Shown here: piece by piece, positions 22,551 to 31,161 of the stretch
Layout: the number at the start of each line of letters is the position of its first letter
Numbering within the stretch: position 1 is the first letter of the stretch
NCBI GenBank assembly: GCA_045627805.1
Contig: JAZQOJ010000026.1
Span: forward strand, 1-34,015
Direction: 5' to 3'
Length of the DNA: 34,015 nucleotides
Source: UBA1756 sp045627805
Lineage (GTDB): Bacteria; Bacteroidota; Bacteroidia; Bacteroidales; WCHB1-69
The notes under the pieces: generated by a model
Seen by the model: the letters and a program-made list of their open reading frames with translations, nothing else
Told to the model about the DNA's origin: nothing
Database searches by the model: none
Program-made: the position numbers and the translations under genes

Positions 22551-24890
22551 ATGAAACAATTTTACATATCGCTTTGTTCAGTCATAGCTCTTATTTTCTC
22601 GCTCGGAAGCATTTCTGGGCAGACGTTCGACGGAAGTTTTCCAAAGAGTTACCAAAGTGTTGTTAGTTATGCTGATATTCAGTCTGTTACAGTTATGCCA
22701 GCAGATGCGCAATTCATCGCTAACACCATTGCGAACACCAATAAAAGCGGAACGTACATCATTGCGCAGTTAAAAGATGTGGATGTCAGTCCGGTAGAAT
22801 CCGGAAATTGGGAAACGCTGGAAGACGGAACGGTCATTTGGCGTGTGAAGTTGAGAAGTGAAGGTGCGAAGGCGCTGGCGCTGCACTTCGACCGTTTCAA
22901 CATTCCTGTAGGCGGAAAAGTTTACGTTTACGATGAGGGTCGGACGCAATTATTAGGCACTTTCACCGAAAAGGACAACACGGGAGACTTAGGGTATTCC
23001 ATCGGTTTGATTTTGGGCGACTGCATTGTGTTTGAGTACGATGCGCCCGCACTGCTCACGCCTGGTACGAAAAAGGCAATCTTAAATGAAGACATTGAAG
23101 TCCCCGACATTCACATTTCACAACTTTCGTATATTTTCCGTGGAGTTGAAGATTTGCAAAATGCCAAAGACGTTGGCGACAGCGAAAGCTGCGAAGTGAA
23201 TGTGAAATGTCCGGAGGGTAACAGCTGGGACAAGCAAATCCGTTCAGTTGTACGCATTTACGTTGTCGAAGGCAACCAAGCAGGATGGTGTAGTGGCACT
23301 TTGATCAACAACCTGGCCAACGACGGCACACCCTACGTTCTCACAGCCAATCACTGTGGTCCGAATGCGACTGCCGCTAACTTCAACCAATGGAAATTTT
23401 ATTTCAATTTTCAATACACTTCTTGCACGGGCAGCACCGTTCAATCGCAGAACAATGTAAGCACGGGCTGTTCCAAGAAAGCGGAAGGCAGCATTGATGG
23501 CGGTTCTGATTTTTACTTGTTACAGCTCAACCAGGCGCCGAACAATGCGTGGAATCCGATTTATGCGGGCTGGCGTCGCGACAACACGGCAGCCACCACG
23601 GCCACAGGCATTCACCATCCGGCCGGCGATGTGAAGAAGATTTCCTCTTCCACCACCATCGCCACAGGTTCTTACACTGGCTGCGCGAGCAGTGCCCATT
23701 GGAGAATCACCGACTGGCGGCAAACTGAAACCAACCGCGGCGTAACGGAGGGCGGCTCGTCCGGCTCCGGCTTGTTTGACCAGAACGGATACTTAGTAGG
23801 GACCCTTACTGGCGGACAGGCATCCTGCGACTATCCTCACAACGATTACTATGGGAAATTATACTACCATTGGGACCAAAACGGGAGCAACAGCTCGCAA
23901 CAAGTCAAGCCGTGGTTAGACCCCAACAACACTGGTAGCACCACTTGCCCTTCCTACGATCCCAACGATCCCGACAACCCTGATACACCTGATACACCTG
24001 ATACTCCTGATACTCCTGATACTCCTGACACTCCTGACAATCCTGGCTCCGCCGGCAATTGCCATAAGGCACATTATCCGCTGCACGGGACACTGGTTTC
24101 CTACAAAGCAGAAGAAAACGGCTATTTAGCGGGCACCAACTCATACGGCGACAAGGCGAAAGCCGACTATTTCACCAAAGACGCTGCCACCGAGTACATC
24201 GTGAACCTCACTATGAACTTTGCGCAAGCAAGTGGAAGCGGCAACGTGACCTTCTGCATCTGGGCTGACAATAACGGCGTTCCAGGAGAGTTGCTCGGTT
24301 CCAAGTCTGTTTCGCTCGGTTCCATTTCATCGCACAGTGCAATGGTGAATGATCCGCAAATGCCGAGCCCCTACCCTTCCTTATGCCGCAGATACACTTG
24401 CCAATTCAGCAACTCGATTCCCGTAAGCGGCAACTTCTTTGCTGGCGTGCTGCTGCCCACTTCCGGCACTTTCGCACTCGTGACCAACAGCAACGGTGAC
24501 GGCGCAAACACGGGCTGGGAACAGAAAAGCGACGGTAGCTGGGTGCCCTATTCCGACAACAATTCCTGGGGAATCTCACTATCTCACGCACTGTTTCCAC
24601 AATTGTGCGACAATGCCAACGCCACTGACATTGAAGAGGTTGCAGAAGAAGACGGCATCAGCATCTATCCCAACCCCACCTCTGGAAATGTGACCGTACG
24701 CACAAACGATTTCCGCAACAGCACCATTGAAGTTTACGATTACACTGGCAAACTGGTGAAAGCACCGCAACAGCACAACGGGACTGAAACCACCATTCAA
24801 TTAGGAGGATGCGCACAAGGCATCTACACAATCGTGGTTCGCAAAGATAACGTGCAAATCATCACAAAGAAAATTTCACTTATTCATTAA
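22551..24890 (+). CDS. T9SS-exported lysyl-endopeptidase-like serine protease with Pro-Asp-Thr linker
   Basis: This 779-residue protein has a signal peptide (1-23), a prodomain (about 25-200) and a trypsin-fold protease domain (about 225-455). Catalytic residues appear to be His268 (TANHC), Asp320 (GGSDFYLL) and Ser404 (GGSSGSGLF). Asp432 in NDYYGK lies where Achromobacter protease I has the Asp that selects Lys at P1, so Lys specificity is likely but not proven. Many paired cysteines fit an exported enzyme. A (PDT)6 linker (about 477-494) leads to a beta-sandwich domain (about 503-690). The T9SS sorting domain starts IYPNPTSG and ends in GIYTIVVRK and KKISLIH. The next gene is a paralogue 11 bases downstream. 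Confidence 0.93.
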   Translation: MKQFYISLCSVIALIFSLGSISGQTFDGSFPKSYQSVVSYADIQSVTVMPADAQFIANTIANTNKSGTYIIAQLKDVDVSPVESGNWETLEDGTVIWRVKLRSEGAKALALHFDRFNIPVGGKVYVYDEGRTQLLGTFTEKDNTGDLGYSIGLILGDCIVFEYDAPALLTPGTKKAILNEDIEVPDIHISQLSYIFRGVEDLQNAKDVGDSESCEVNVKCPEGNSWDKQIRSVVRIYVVEGNQAGWCSGTLINNLANDGTPYVLTANHCGPNATAANFNQWKFYFNFQYTSCTGSTVQSQNNVSTGCSKKAEGSIDGGSDFYLLQLNQAPNNAWNPIYAGWRRDNTAATTATGIHHPAGDVKKISSSTTIATGSYTGCASSAHWRITDWRQTETNRGVTEGGSSGSGLFDQNGYLVGTLTGGQASCDYPHNDYYGKLYYHWDQNGSNSSQQVKPWLDPNNTGSTTCPSYDPNDPDNPDTPDTPDTPDTPDTPDTPDNPGSAGNCHKAHYPLHGTLVSYKAEENGYLAGTNSYGDKAKADYFTKDAATEYIVNLTMNFAQASGSGNVTFCIWADNNGVPGELLGSKSVSLGSISSHSAMVNDPQMPSPYPSLCRRYTCQFSNSIPVSGNFFAGVLLPTSGTFALVTNSNGDGANTGWEQKSDGSWVPYSDNNSWGISLSHALFPQLCDNANATDIEEVAEEDGISIYPNPTSGNVTVRTNDFRNSTIEVYDYTGKLVKAPQQHNGTETTIQLGGCAQGIYTIVVRKDNVQIITKKISLIH
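23979..24032 (+). repeat. in-frame 9-bp tandem repeat encoding Pro-Asp-Thr
   Basis: Six 9-base units (CCTGATACA or CCTGATACT, last CCTGACACT) encode (PDT)6, flanked by PDN on both sides. Changes in unit number would keep the frame and only alter the length of the linker between protease and beta-sandwich domain. Confidence 0.95.
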
Positions 24891-24901
24891 AATCAATACA
24901 G

Positions 24902-26566
24902 ATGAAGAAAACTTTAAGTCTTTTTATCGCTATTGCCTTCTGCCTGATCGGTTATCAAGCAAAAGCGCAAATGAGCTACGGCGGAGAACCCTACACATTT
25001 AAGTGCAACACTATCTCATTAGTAGTACCCACAGTTGAGGTGGAAGCACTAAATGCTGATTCACTATTGGCTGATGACGCCATTATGAGAGGGAAAGGCC
25101 ACGCATTGCGCATTGGTGTGACGAAACCTGTTTTGTACACGCCCCAAAACTCAGGACGTATTGACATACTTCCCGACGGAGGCAGAATATGGCGTTTGGC
25201 TTTCCATATGGAAGATGCGACCTTCACCTCTATGCATTTCTCCAAATTCAACATTCCGGAAGGCGCAGAATTATTCTTATATACTCCTGACAGAGAGTAT
25301 GTTATTGGTAAGTTTACCGATAAAAACCAAATGGAAGACGGCACTTTCTATCCGCAGGAAATGCCGGGCGAAGACATTGTAGTGGAGTATTATGAACCAG
25401 CGAACGTTCCTTTCCACGGGGACCTGGCCATTGATGAAATCTCGCAAGGCTACTACGACTTCTTCCACATTTATGAAAAGGAAGTGGAAGGCGGCATTGG
25501 CACGGCCGCTGGCACCTGCCACCCGAACGCCATCTGCTACGACGCACAATGGCACGACCAAATCAATGCCGTTGTTTGCTATACGCAAACATCTGTTAGC
25601 GGCGTATATATGTGCTCTGGCACACTGATCAACAACACGGCACACAACAAAAAGCAGTATGTGCTTTCGGCCAATCACTGCTATGAAGGCGGCACCTGGA
25701 AATTCTATTTCCAATACCAGTCCTCTACTTGTACTGGAAACAATGGTCCCACCCTCAAAACCGCCGTGGGAGCCACTGTGCTCGCACGCGATAACGATCA
25801 ACAAAGTTCTGACTTTATGCTGGTACAAATTACGGGGCAAATTAATCAGTCATACAATCCCTATCTGGCTGGCTGGAACTGCAGTACGACTACTCCCACC
25901 GACCCAACTTCCTGCGGCGCCATTCACCATCCTGGCGGCGACATCAAGAAGTTCAGCGTTCCGAAAACTTTGAGAAACGGTGCGATGGTTTACAGCAATA
26001 CCACACGCTACTGGGTCACCACGTGGGAATACGCCACCGGCACTACTGAACAAGGTTCCTCCGGCTCCGCTTTATTCAACAAAGACAAGCTGATTGTGGG
26101 ACAATTATGGGCAGGAAGCAGCAGTTGCGTAAACGATGGCACTCAAGGTCACGAAGGTCCCAGCGGCGAAGACTTCTATGGCAAGCTGTCTAATTCCTGG
26201 ACAAACAACAATGCCACATCCAACGCCAAGAAGCTGAAACCCTGGTTGGATCCGAACAACACGGGAGCCACCACGCTGCAAGGCGAATACCTTTACGGAA
26301 CGTCCGGCATTGAAGAATCCGGCATCAACGTGCTGAACGCCTATCCGAATCCCACCACTGGCCATATCACCATTAGCGGCAGTTTCAACACTGAGACGGG
26401 CGTATGCCACATTTTCGATATGATGGGCAACCTCGTGATGAGCCGTGAAATCAACTTGGCTGGCGAAACCACATTGAACCTCAGCAATTTGTCGAACGGC
26501 ATTTATGTAATCGAAGTTCAAGACAACACGCAAATTTTCCGTACCAAGATCAGTCTTACAAAATAA
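24902..26566 (+). CDS. T9SS-exported lysyl-endopeptidase-like serine protease (paralogue)
   Basis: This 554-residue paralogue of the preceding gene has a signal peptide (1-22) and a similar prodomain (IWRLAFHMEDA, FSKFNIPEGAELFLY). The protease domain (about 205-450) appears to use His259 (SANHC), Asp304 (SSDFMLVQ) and Ser387 (GSSGSALF). Asp424 in EDFYGK is the counterpart of the possible Lys-specificity Asp. It lacks the PDT linker and extra beta-sandwich; the sorting domain (AYPNPTTG to GIYVIEV) follows the protease almost directly. Its TAA overlaps the wbqC ATG by one base (TAATG), which suggests translational coupling. Tandem duplication followed by linker/domain gain or loss is the simplest history. 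Confidence 0.93.
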   Translation: MKKTLSLFIAIAFCLIGYQAKAQMSYGGEPYTFKCNTISLVVPTVEVEALNADSLLADDAIMRGKGHALRIGVTKPVLYTPQNSGRIDILPDGGRIWRLAFHMEDATFTSMHFSKFNIPEGAELFLYTPDREYVIGKFTDKNQMEDGTFYPQEMPGEDIVVEYYEPANVPFHGDLAIDEISQGYYDFFHIYEKEVEGGIGTAAGTCHPNAICYDAQWHDQINAVVCYTQTSVSGVYMCSGTLINNTAHNKKQYVLSANHCYEGGTWKFYFQYQSSTCTGNNGPTLKTAVGATVLARDNDQQSSDFMLVQITGQINQSYNPYLAGWNCSTTTPTDPTSCGAIHHPGGDIKKFSVPKTLRNGAMVYSNTTRYWVTTWEYATGTTEQGSSGSALFNKDKLIVGQLWAGSSSCVNDGTQGHEGPSGEDFYGKLSNSWTNNNATSNAKKLKPWLDPNNTGATTLQGEYLYGTSGIEESGINVLNAYPNPTTGHITISGSFNTETGVCHIFDMMGNLVMSREINLAGETTLNLSNLSNGIYVIEVQDNTQIFRTKISLTK

Positions 26567-27186
26567 TGGAAACAGATAAAATCGTCGTCACGACGGCTTA
26601 TCTTCCGACGATTGAATACTTCGCTTTTATTGCCAAAAGCGAAGTATTTTTTATGGAAGATTCAGAAACATACCAAAAGCAGACCTACCGCAACCGGGCG
26701 AACATATTGACCGCGACGGGCGTGCAGACGCTCATACTCCCCGTGCGCAAAGAAACGCAGCGATCGCTCATTCGCGATGTGAGAATCGACTACAAATGCG
26801 ACTGGCAGCTCAAGCACTGGCGAGCCATAGAAACGGCTTACAGCGGAACGCCTTACTTTCTCTATTTCAGAGATTTCATCGCTCCTTTTTTTGAAAAAAA
26901 ATATGAGTTTCTGTTTGATTTCAACTTGGAATTGACAGAGGCATTAATGAAGTTATTGAAAATAAAAAAGGTTCCCGATCTGACGGGAACCTTTGAGAAG
27001 GAATATACTGATAAATTGGATTTGCGAAATGCCATTCATCCGAAGCGGGAGCCGTTGCTGAAGGAAGTACCTTATCGGCAGGTTTTCGACGACCGGATTC
27101 CCTTCACGGGAAACTTGTCGGTGATTGACTTGCTGTTCAACGCGGGTCCTGACCTGAGCTATCTGCTTAATCTACAGACGGAATAA
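26566..27186 (+). CDS. WbqC-family protein
   Basis: This 206-residue protein matches the WbqC-like family: TTAYLPTIEYFAFIA at the N-terminus, then ETYQKQTYRNRANI (54-67) and a conserved LPVRKE strand. The family occurs in O-antigen and other glycan loci and as a lone gene in Bacteroidota; its reaction is not known to me with certainty. The start overlaps the upstream protease stop (TAATG), and family alignment supports this ATG. The 3' end overlaps the convergent ftsZ by 20 bases. The reading frame contains two terminator-like hairpins, one for each strand. Confidence 0.85.
   Translation: METDKIVVTTAYLPTIEYFAFIAKSEVFFMEDSETYQKQTYRNRANILTATGVQTLILPVRKETQRSLIRDVRIDYKCDWQLKHWRAIETAYSGTPYFLYFRDFIAPFFEKKYEFLFDFNLELTEALMKLLKIKKVPDLTGTFEKEYTDKLDLRNAIHPKREPLLKEVPYRQVFDDRIPFTGNLSVIDLLFNAGPDLSYLLNLQTE
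26615..26652 (+). terminator. terminator-like hairpin inside the start of wbqC
   Basis: A perfect 14-bp stem, AATACTTCGCTTTT (26615-26628) with AAAAGCGAAGTATT (26635-26648), and a 6-base loop ATTGCC are followed by six T (26647-26652). It begins 49 bases into wbqC and about 50 bases after the protease stop. It has the form of an intrinsic terminator for the protease mRNA, although the stem is A/T-rich at both ends. Confidence 0.6.
26960..26994 (-). terminator. probable ftsZ terminator, embedded antisense in wbqC
   Basis: On the minus strand an 11-bp perfect stem (AAAGGTTCCCG with CGGGAACCTTT; 26984-26994 and 26967-26977) with a 6-base loop is followed by TTTTTTATTTTC. It lies about 175 bases beyond the ftsZ stop. 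No other terminator candidate stands between. Confidence 0.8.
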
Positions 27187-28669
27187 CGCCGAACAAGAAA
27201 CCGTCGGCATAATCCGCTTTAGGAATTTTGGGAGTGGCCGGCTCCATCAATTGCGTGGCACGCTCTTTGGCCACCTGCTGACGCTCGATAGCGGGAGTTG
27301 AGACAAACGCTTCGAAAGTGTTCTTGTCGTCATAAAGGGGATTATTTCCCTCATCAGAGATATGAATGCCAGGGATAAACATATCCGATGTTGGATTGGG
27401 CTGATGATTTTGCTGGGGAGCGGGCTGAACCGGCTGAACCGGAGCGGGCTGTGGCGCAACATATTGGGGGGCAGGAGCAGGACTCTGCGGGGCCGGCTGG
27501 CTTTTCTGCATTGTCTGCTGTTCGGCCTGTTGTTTCGTTGCCTCTTCAAAATCGAAAACAGAATCGGGGGTAATGTCCTTCGCCTGCGGTACCGGCATCG
27601 GTGTCACTACTTGAGCACGATCGCGCAACGGATTGAAATCGTCAGGCGTTTCGTTTGAATAATTGGTAACGATAATAGAGATTTTCACCTTGTCGTCCAG
27701 AGAATTATCGATTCCAAAACCTCTAATTACAGAAGCATTCTTATCAATATAGGTTCTGATTTCATCGTTCAACTTATTCATTTCCTTGCCCGTGGGGAAG
27801 TGTTCTTCGCTGGCTGAGATGAAGAACAGACAGGCCTTGGCATTCTGGATGTGCTCGTCGTCGATCAAGGGGCAAGTGAGGGCTTTTCTCACCACTTCCT
27901 CCACGCGGTTTTCGCCTTCCGCTTCTGCTGTGCCCAGCATTGCCTCACCACTGTTTTGCATAGTGGTCAATACGTCATTAAAGTCCACATTCTGGAAAGA
28001 AGTGATATTGATGATATCGGAGATGCACTTAACGGCGTTGCCCAGAATATCGTTAGCGAGCGCGTATGCCTTTAGCATACTCATTTCCTCGTATTCCTGC
28101 AAAATCTTTTCATTTTGGATCAGGATCAAAGAATCCACATACTTGCGAAGTTCAGCGATACCGGCGTCGGCTTTTTCCTTGTAGCAAGGCCCTTCGCTTT
28201 CGTAAGGATAGGTAACGATGGCGACGGTAAGCAGTCCCATATCGCGGGCGATTCTGGCCACAACGGGAGCGGCACCTGTGCCCGTTCCTTTTCCCATACC
28301 AGCGGCAATGAAAAGCATTTGTGCCTTTTCGCCAATCAAATTCCTGATTTCATCTTCGCTGTCTTCGGCGAACTGACGAGACACGGAGGGGATGGTGCCA
28401 GCTCCACGGCCGACCGTGCCGAGGCGCATTTTGTTTGCAGCGGGAATGTTGGTGCGCGCCAGCACGTGCATATCGGCATCCATAGCGGCATACTCCACAC
28501 CACTGATGACCATTTTCACCATATGATTCACTGCGTTGTTTCCTTCGCCACCAACGCCCAAAACCTTAATCAGTCCCTGTTCATACTCCTCGGTTTCAAA
28601 CTCAAATCCATTGGAATCGGGATTCTCGTACTGCGGAGTGAAAGTTAATTCGTCATTATTTTCGTTCAT
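27167..28669 (-). CDS. ftsZ: cell division GTPase FtsZ
   Basis: This 500-residue tubulin homologue forms the cytokinetic ring. Present are an N-terminal extension (1-33), the T1 loop GVGGEGNNAV (38-47), the T4 signature region AAGMGKGTGTGAAP (122-135), YPYESEG (154-160) and the T7 catalytic segment NVDFND (227-232). A Gln/Pro-rich linker spans about 357-428, with a C-terminal tail after it. Two glycine-loop positions are charged here (Glu42 and Lys127) where most bacterial FtsZ have Gly. A candidate tail peptide (VSTPAIERQ, 456-464) is followed by ~36 further residues instead of ending the protein. It is the last gene of ftsQ-ftsA-ftsZ, 31 bases after ftsA, and overlaps wbqC by 20 bases. Confidence 0.96.
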   Translation of the reverse strand: MNENNDELTFTPQYENPDSNGFEFETEEYEQGLIKVLGVGGEGNNAVNHMVKMVISGVEYAAMDADMHVLARTNIPAANKMRLGTVGRGAGTIPSVSRQFAEDSEDEIRNLIGEKAQMLFIAAGMGKGTGTGAAPVVARIARDMGLLTVAIVTYPYESEGPCYKEKADAGIAELRKYVDSLILIQNEKILQEYEEMSMLKAYALANDILGNAVKCISDIINITSFQNVDFNDVLTTMQNSGEAMLGTAEAEGENRVEEVVRKALTCPLIDDEHIQNAKACLFFISASEEHFPTGKEMNKLNDEIRTYIDKNASVIRGFGIDNSLDDKVKISIIVTNYSNETPDDFNPLRDRAQVVTPMPVPQAKDITPDSVFDFEEATKQQAEQQTMQKSQPAPQSPAPAPQYVAPQPAPVQPVQPAPQQNHQPNPTSDMFIPGIHISDEGNNPLYDDKNTFEAFVSTPAIERQQVAKERATQLMEPATPKIPKADYADGFLFGVIPSVD

Positions 28670-28700
28670 AATATATTTATTCTTAATTATTTACAATAAA

Positions 28701-30029
28701 TTAATCAATACCTTCTGATTCATCAAAGGTAAAATTCTTCAGCCAATTTTTAACCACATCAAAGACTTTGGTAGCCGCGTTCGATTCCTTTGAGGTATTT
28801 TTTCCAGAGGGGGTTACAGGGGCTTCGGTTTCCACGAGGCCTGAGAAGGGGGTTCCCTCGCTGATGCAACCAGCGCGGAGCAGGCCGAGAGCGGTGGAGC
28901 AGGTCGGGTCGTTCAATGCCGACTCCACGTTCACGAATCCGTGCACGGGCATACCGATACGGGTTTTGCGCATAATGATGTATTCGGAGAGGATTTGGAT
29001 GTCGCGCATAAGAGCGCCGCCGCCGGTGAGCACAACGCTGCGCACCTTGTCGGCATAGCCAGAGGCATCGATTTCCTTCTTCACTGCGCCCAAGATGTCG
29101 TTAGCGACGCGGGCATTGATAATCTGGGAAAGATTGAACTCGCTGATTTTTCTTGACTCGGTATAGCCCGACTGTTCAGGTATGGTAACGAAGTCGTTTT
29201 TGTTAGCATTGTCCACGAAGCAGGTGCCGTGCTTGATCTTGATGGCTTCGGCCTGTTCGTAGGAGAGGTTGAGCGACTGGATGTCGCGGGTTACAATTTG
29301 TCCTCCGATAGGGATCACCTTGATGAAGAGCGGGACGCCCGACTCAAAGATGATGACATCGGTAGTGCCGCCGCCAATATCAACGAGGGCGACACCCTGT
29401 TTCTTTTCCTCCTCGGTAAGGCACACGATGCTGGAAGCGACCGGTTCAAGCATAAGGGAGCGAAGATTCAGGTTGGCGCTATTGGTGGCGAGTTTGATTT
29501 TCCTAACCTCTTGCGTATCGCCCGTGATAATCTGGTAGGAGCCGACTACTTTTTGGGCGAGGGTGCCGGCGGGGGTCATCGTGCGTATTCCGTCCACCTC
29601 GTAGTACTGCGGGATGACGGAAATGATGTCGCATCCGGGGATGGAGTACTGCTCCAGTTCCTCGGTCATTCTCGCGATTTCCTCGTCTTCCACCAGGTTC
29701 TCAAGACCGTTGGTGCGGGTGGTACTGTTGGTACACGCGCGGCTCTTGATGTGACGGCCAGCGACGCCGACATACACGTCAGAGACTTCCTGATCGACAT
29801 TGGTTTTCAAATCGGCCATTGCAGCCAGAATGGAATTGGTGGTTCCCTTCACATTGAACACGAGTCCATATTCCACACCGCTGGAGGGGGCTTTCCCGTA
29901 TCCGCAGATTTCTACCTTTCCGTCGTCGCGGAGGTAACCCATCACCATCATTATCTTAGTGGTACCGATGTCAAGACCGACAACCATTTTCGGTGCCGCG
30001 TTCTCTTTTGATTTAGCCGATTTTCTCAT
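28701..30029 (-). CDS. ftsA: cell division protein FtsA
   Basis: This 442-residue actin-fold ATPase tethers FtsZ to the membrane. Phosphate-binding motifs are GLDIGTTK (18-25) and DIGGGTTD (217-224), and the adenosine motif LTGGGA is at 334-339. The 1C subdomain lies around residues 95-180. The C-terminus (KVFDVVKNWLKNF, about 423-435) can form the amphipathic membrane-targeting helix, followed by an acidic end. It lies 23 bases after ftsQ and 31 bases before ftsZ, so the three genes form one operon. Confidence 0.97.
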   Translation of the reverse strand: MRKSAKSKENAAPKMVVGLDIGTTKIMMVMGYLRDDGKVEICGYGKAPSSGVEYGLVFNVKGTTNSILAAMADLKTNVDQEVSDVYVGVAGRHIKSRACTNSTTRTNGLENLVEDEEIARMTEELEQYSIPGCDIISVIPQYYEVDGIRTMTPAGTLAQKVVGSYQIITGDTQEVRKIKLATNSANLNLRSLMLEPVASSIVCLTEEEKKQGVALVDIGGGTTDVIIFESGVPLFIKVIPIGGQIVTRDIQSLNLSYEQAEAIKIKHGTCFVDNANKNDFVTIPEQSGYTESRKISEFNLSQIINARVANDILGAVKKEIDASGYADKVRSVVLTGGGALMRDIQILSEYIIMRKTRIGMPVHGFVNVESALNDPTCSTALGLLRAGCISEGTPFSGLVETEAPVTPSGKNTSKESNAATKVFDVVKNWLKNFTFDESEGID

Positions 30030-30052
30030 TTGTGTATGTATTAAAGGTTAGG

Positions 30053-30823
30053 TTATTGATTTTGCTTTTTAGTGGCGAAGATTCGGTCCTTGAAACGGGC
30101 GTCGATGCGGGAGTACTGTTTGGAGGGGAGATAGACGAGTGCTTCGGAATAGACGGTTTGAAGGTTCTCGAACTTTTCGGGAAGGCGTTCAGCGTTTCCG
30201 ATGAGCACGACGTGCTGAGACACATTATTGTAAAGTTCGATTTCGCGATTGTTATTGATGAAGATTTGTGAGTACTGGGCCTTTTCAGTCGGATGTTTAC
30301 TAATGTAAAGGGCTGTTTGAAAGGCGTTCACGAGAGCGGCTTCCTTGCAGTTGGAGATATTCGCGCCCACAGTGTACTGGGTGTTCACCAATCCGTTCAC
30401 GAGGATGAGGTGGTAGGCGACGCAGGGCGGGATGGGGAGGAAATCGCCGTTAGAGGAGATGAGGTAGGGGTTGCCGCTGGAAGGGAAGACCTGGACGAGC
30501 GGCACGCGCGTGGCGACAGAGAGTTCCACCTTTGAGCCGTTGCGGCTGAGTGACGTGATGGAGTCGAACCAAACGTTCTGGCGGAGGGCCTTGTGGATGT
30601 CGTCGCGGTCGATCTTGCCCAGCGGCTTATTGAGTGGGTATGTGCCCGTGTTCTTCAAGATCTGCTCCACGGTTTTTTCGGTGAAATTGGGGTTCGGCGC
30701 CTTATTGGAGAGGGTAATCGCAACAGAGGTGCATTTCTGATGACTGGAACGCACGATACCCACCACCACGAAGGCAACGACCACAAGGGCCAAAAGCACC
30801 ATGAAAATACGTTTGAGTTTCAT
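30053..30823 (-). CDS. ftsQ: cell division protein FtsQ
   Basis: This 256-residue bitopic protein has a short cytoplasmic start, one membrane segment (about 5-25) and a periplasmic part with a POTRA-like domain (about 33-105, with DRDDIHKALRQNVWFDS) and a beta domain (about 105-240, with NREIELY and the FENLQTVYSEALVYLPSKQYSRIDARF ending region). It links the early Z-ring to the septal peptidoglycan machinery. In most bacteria ftsQ follows mur genes or ddl; here it is the first gene of the operon, with a promoter of its own about 100 bases upstream. Confidence 0.9.
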   Translation of the reverse strand: MKLKRIFMVLLALVVVAFVVVGIVRSSHQKCTSVAITLSNKAPNPNFTEKTVEQILKNTGTYPLNKPLGKIDRDDIHKALRQNVWFDSITSLSRNGSKVELSVATRVPLVQVFPSSGNPYLISSNGDFLPIPPCVAYHLILVNGLVNTQYTVGANISNCKEAALVNAFQTALYISKHPTEKAQYSQIFINNNREIELYNNVSQHVVLIGNAERLPEKFENLQTVYSEALVYLPSKQYSRIDARFKDRIFATKKQNQ

Positions 30824-30925
30824 TGTGGGAAGGAGAATAATGGTTTATTTTTGGAGCAGTAATATGAGTTTATGCGAATCGGGAACAACACCAACCGCAC
30901 AGGAAGTGCTTGTATAGATAACTTG

Positions 30926-30933
30926 CAAAGATA
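30926..30933 (-). promoter_or_regulatory. -7 promoter box of the ftsQ-ftsA-ftsZ operon
   Basis: The minus strand reads TATCTTTG (TAnnTTTG), 103 bases before the ftsQ ATG, giving a leader of about 95 bases. The -33 region coincides with a perfect palindrome. Confidence 0.65.
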
Positions 30934-30942
30934 ATTTTAATT

Positions 30943-30958
30943 TTCAAAATATTTTGAA
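30943..30958. promoter_or_regulatory. 16-bp perfect palindrome at the ftsQ promoter, possible operator
   Basis: TTCAAAATATTTTGAA is a perfect inverted repeat without spacer, starting 9 bases upstream of the ftsQ -7 box and covering the region where the sigma factor would contact DNA. A dimeric regulator could bind here; no regulator is identified. A/T-rich sequence makes chance palindromes more likely. Confidence 0.4.
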
Positions 30959-31161
30959 CTTTTCTTAAAAACAAACAAACAATGAATTGTTTATATTTTT
31001 TGTATTAAAAATATTCTATATCAAAACATTGCTAACAAATTAATGCAAGCCCACCCTCTCCACCTCAATGTGGATTCCTGTCAGATTTACATAAAATTTA
31101 GGCAAAAAAACGGCACTAAAACGCATTTTCGGCACCGCAAAAAAAATTGTAAGGGAAGTCG

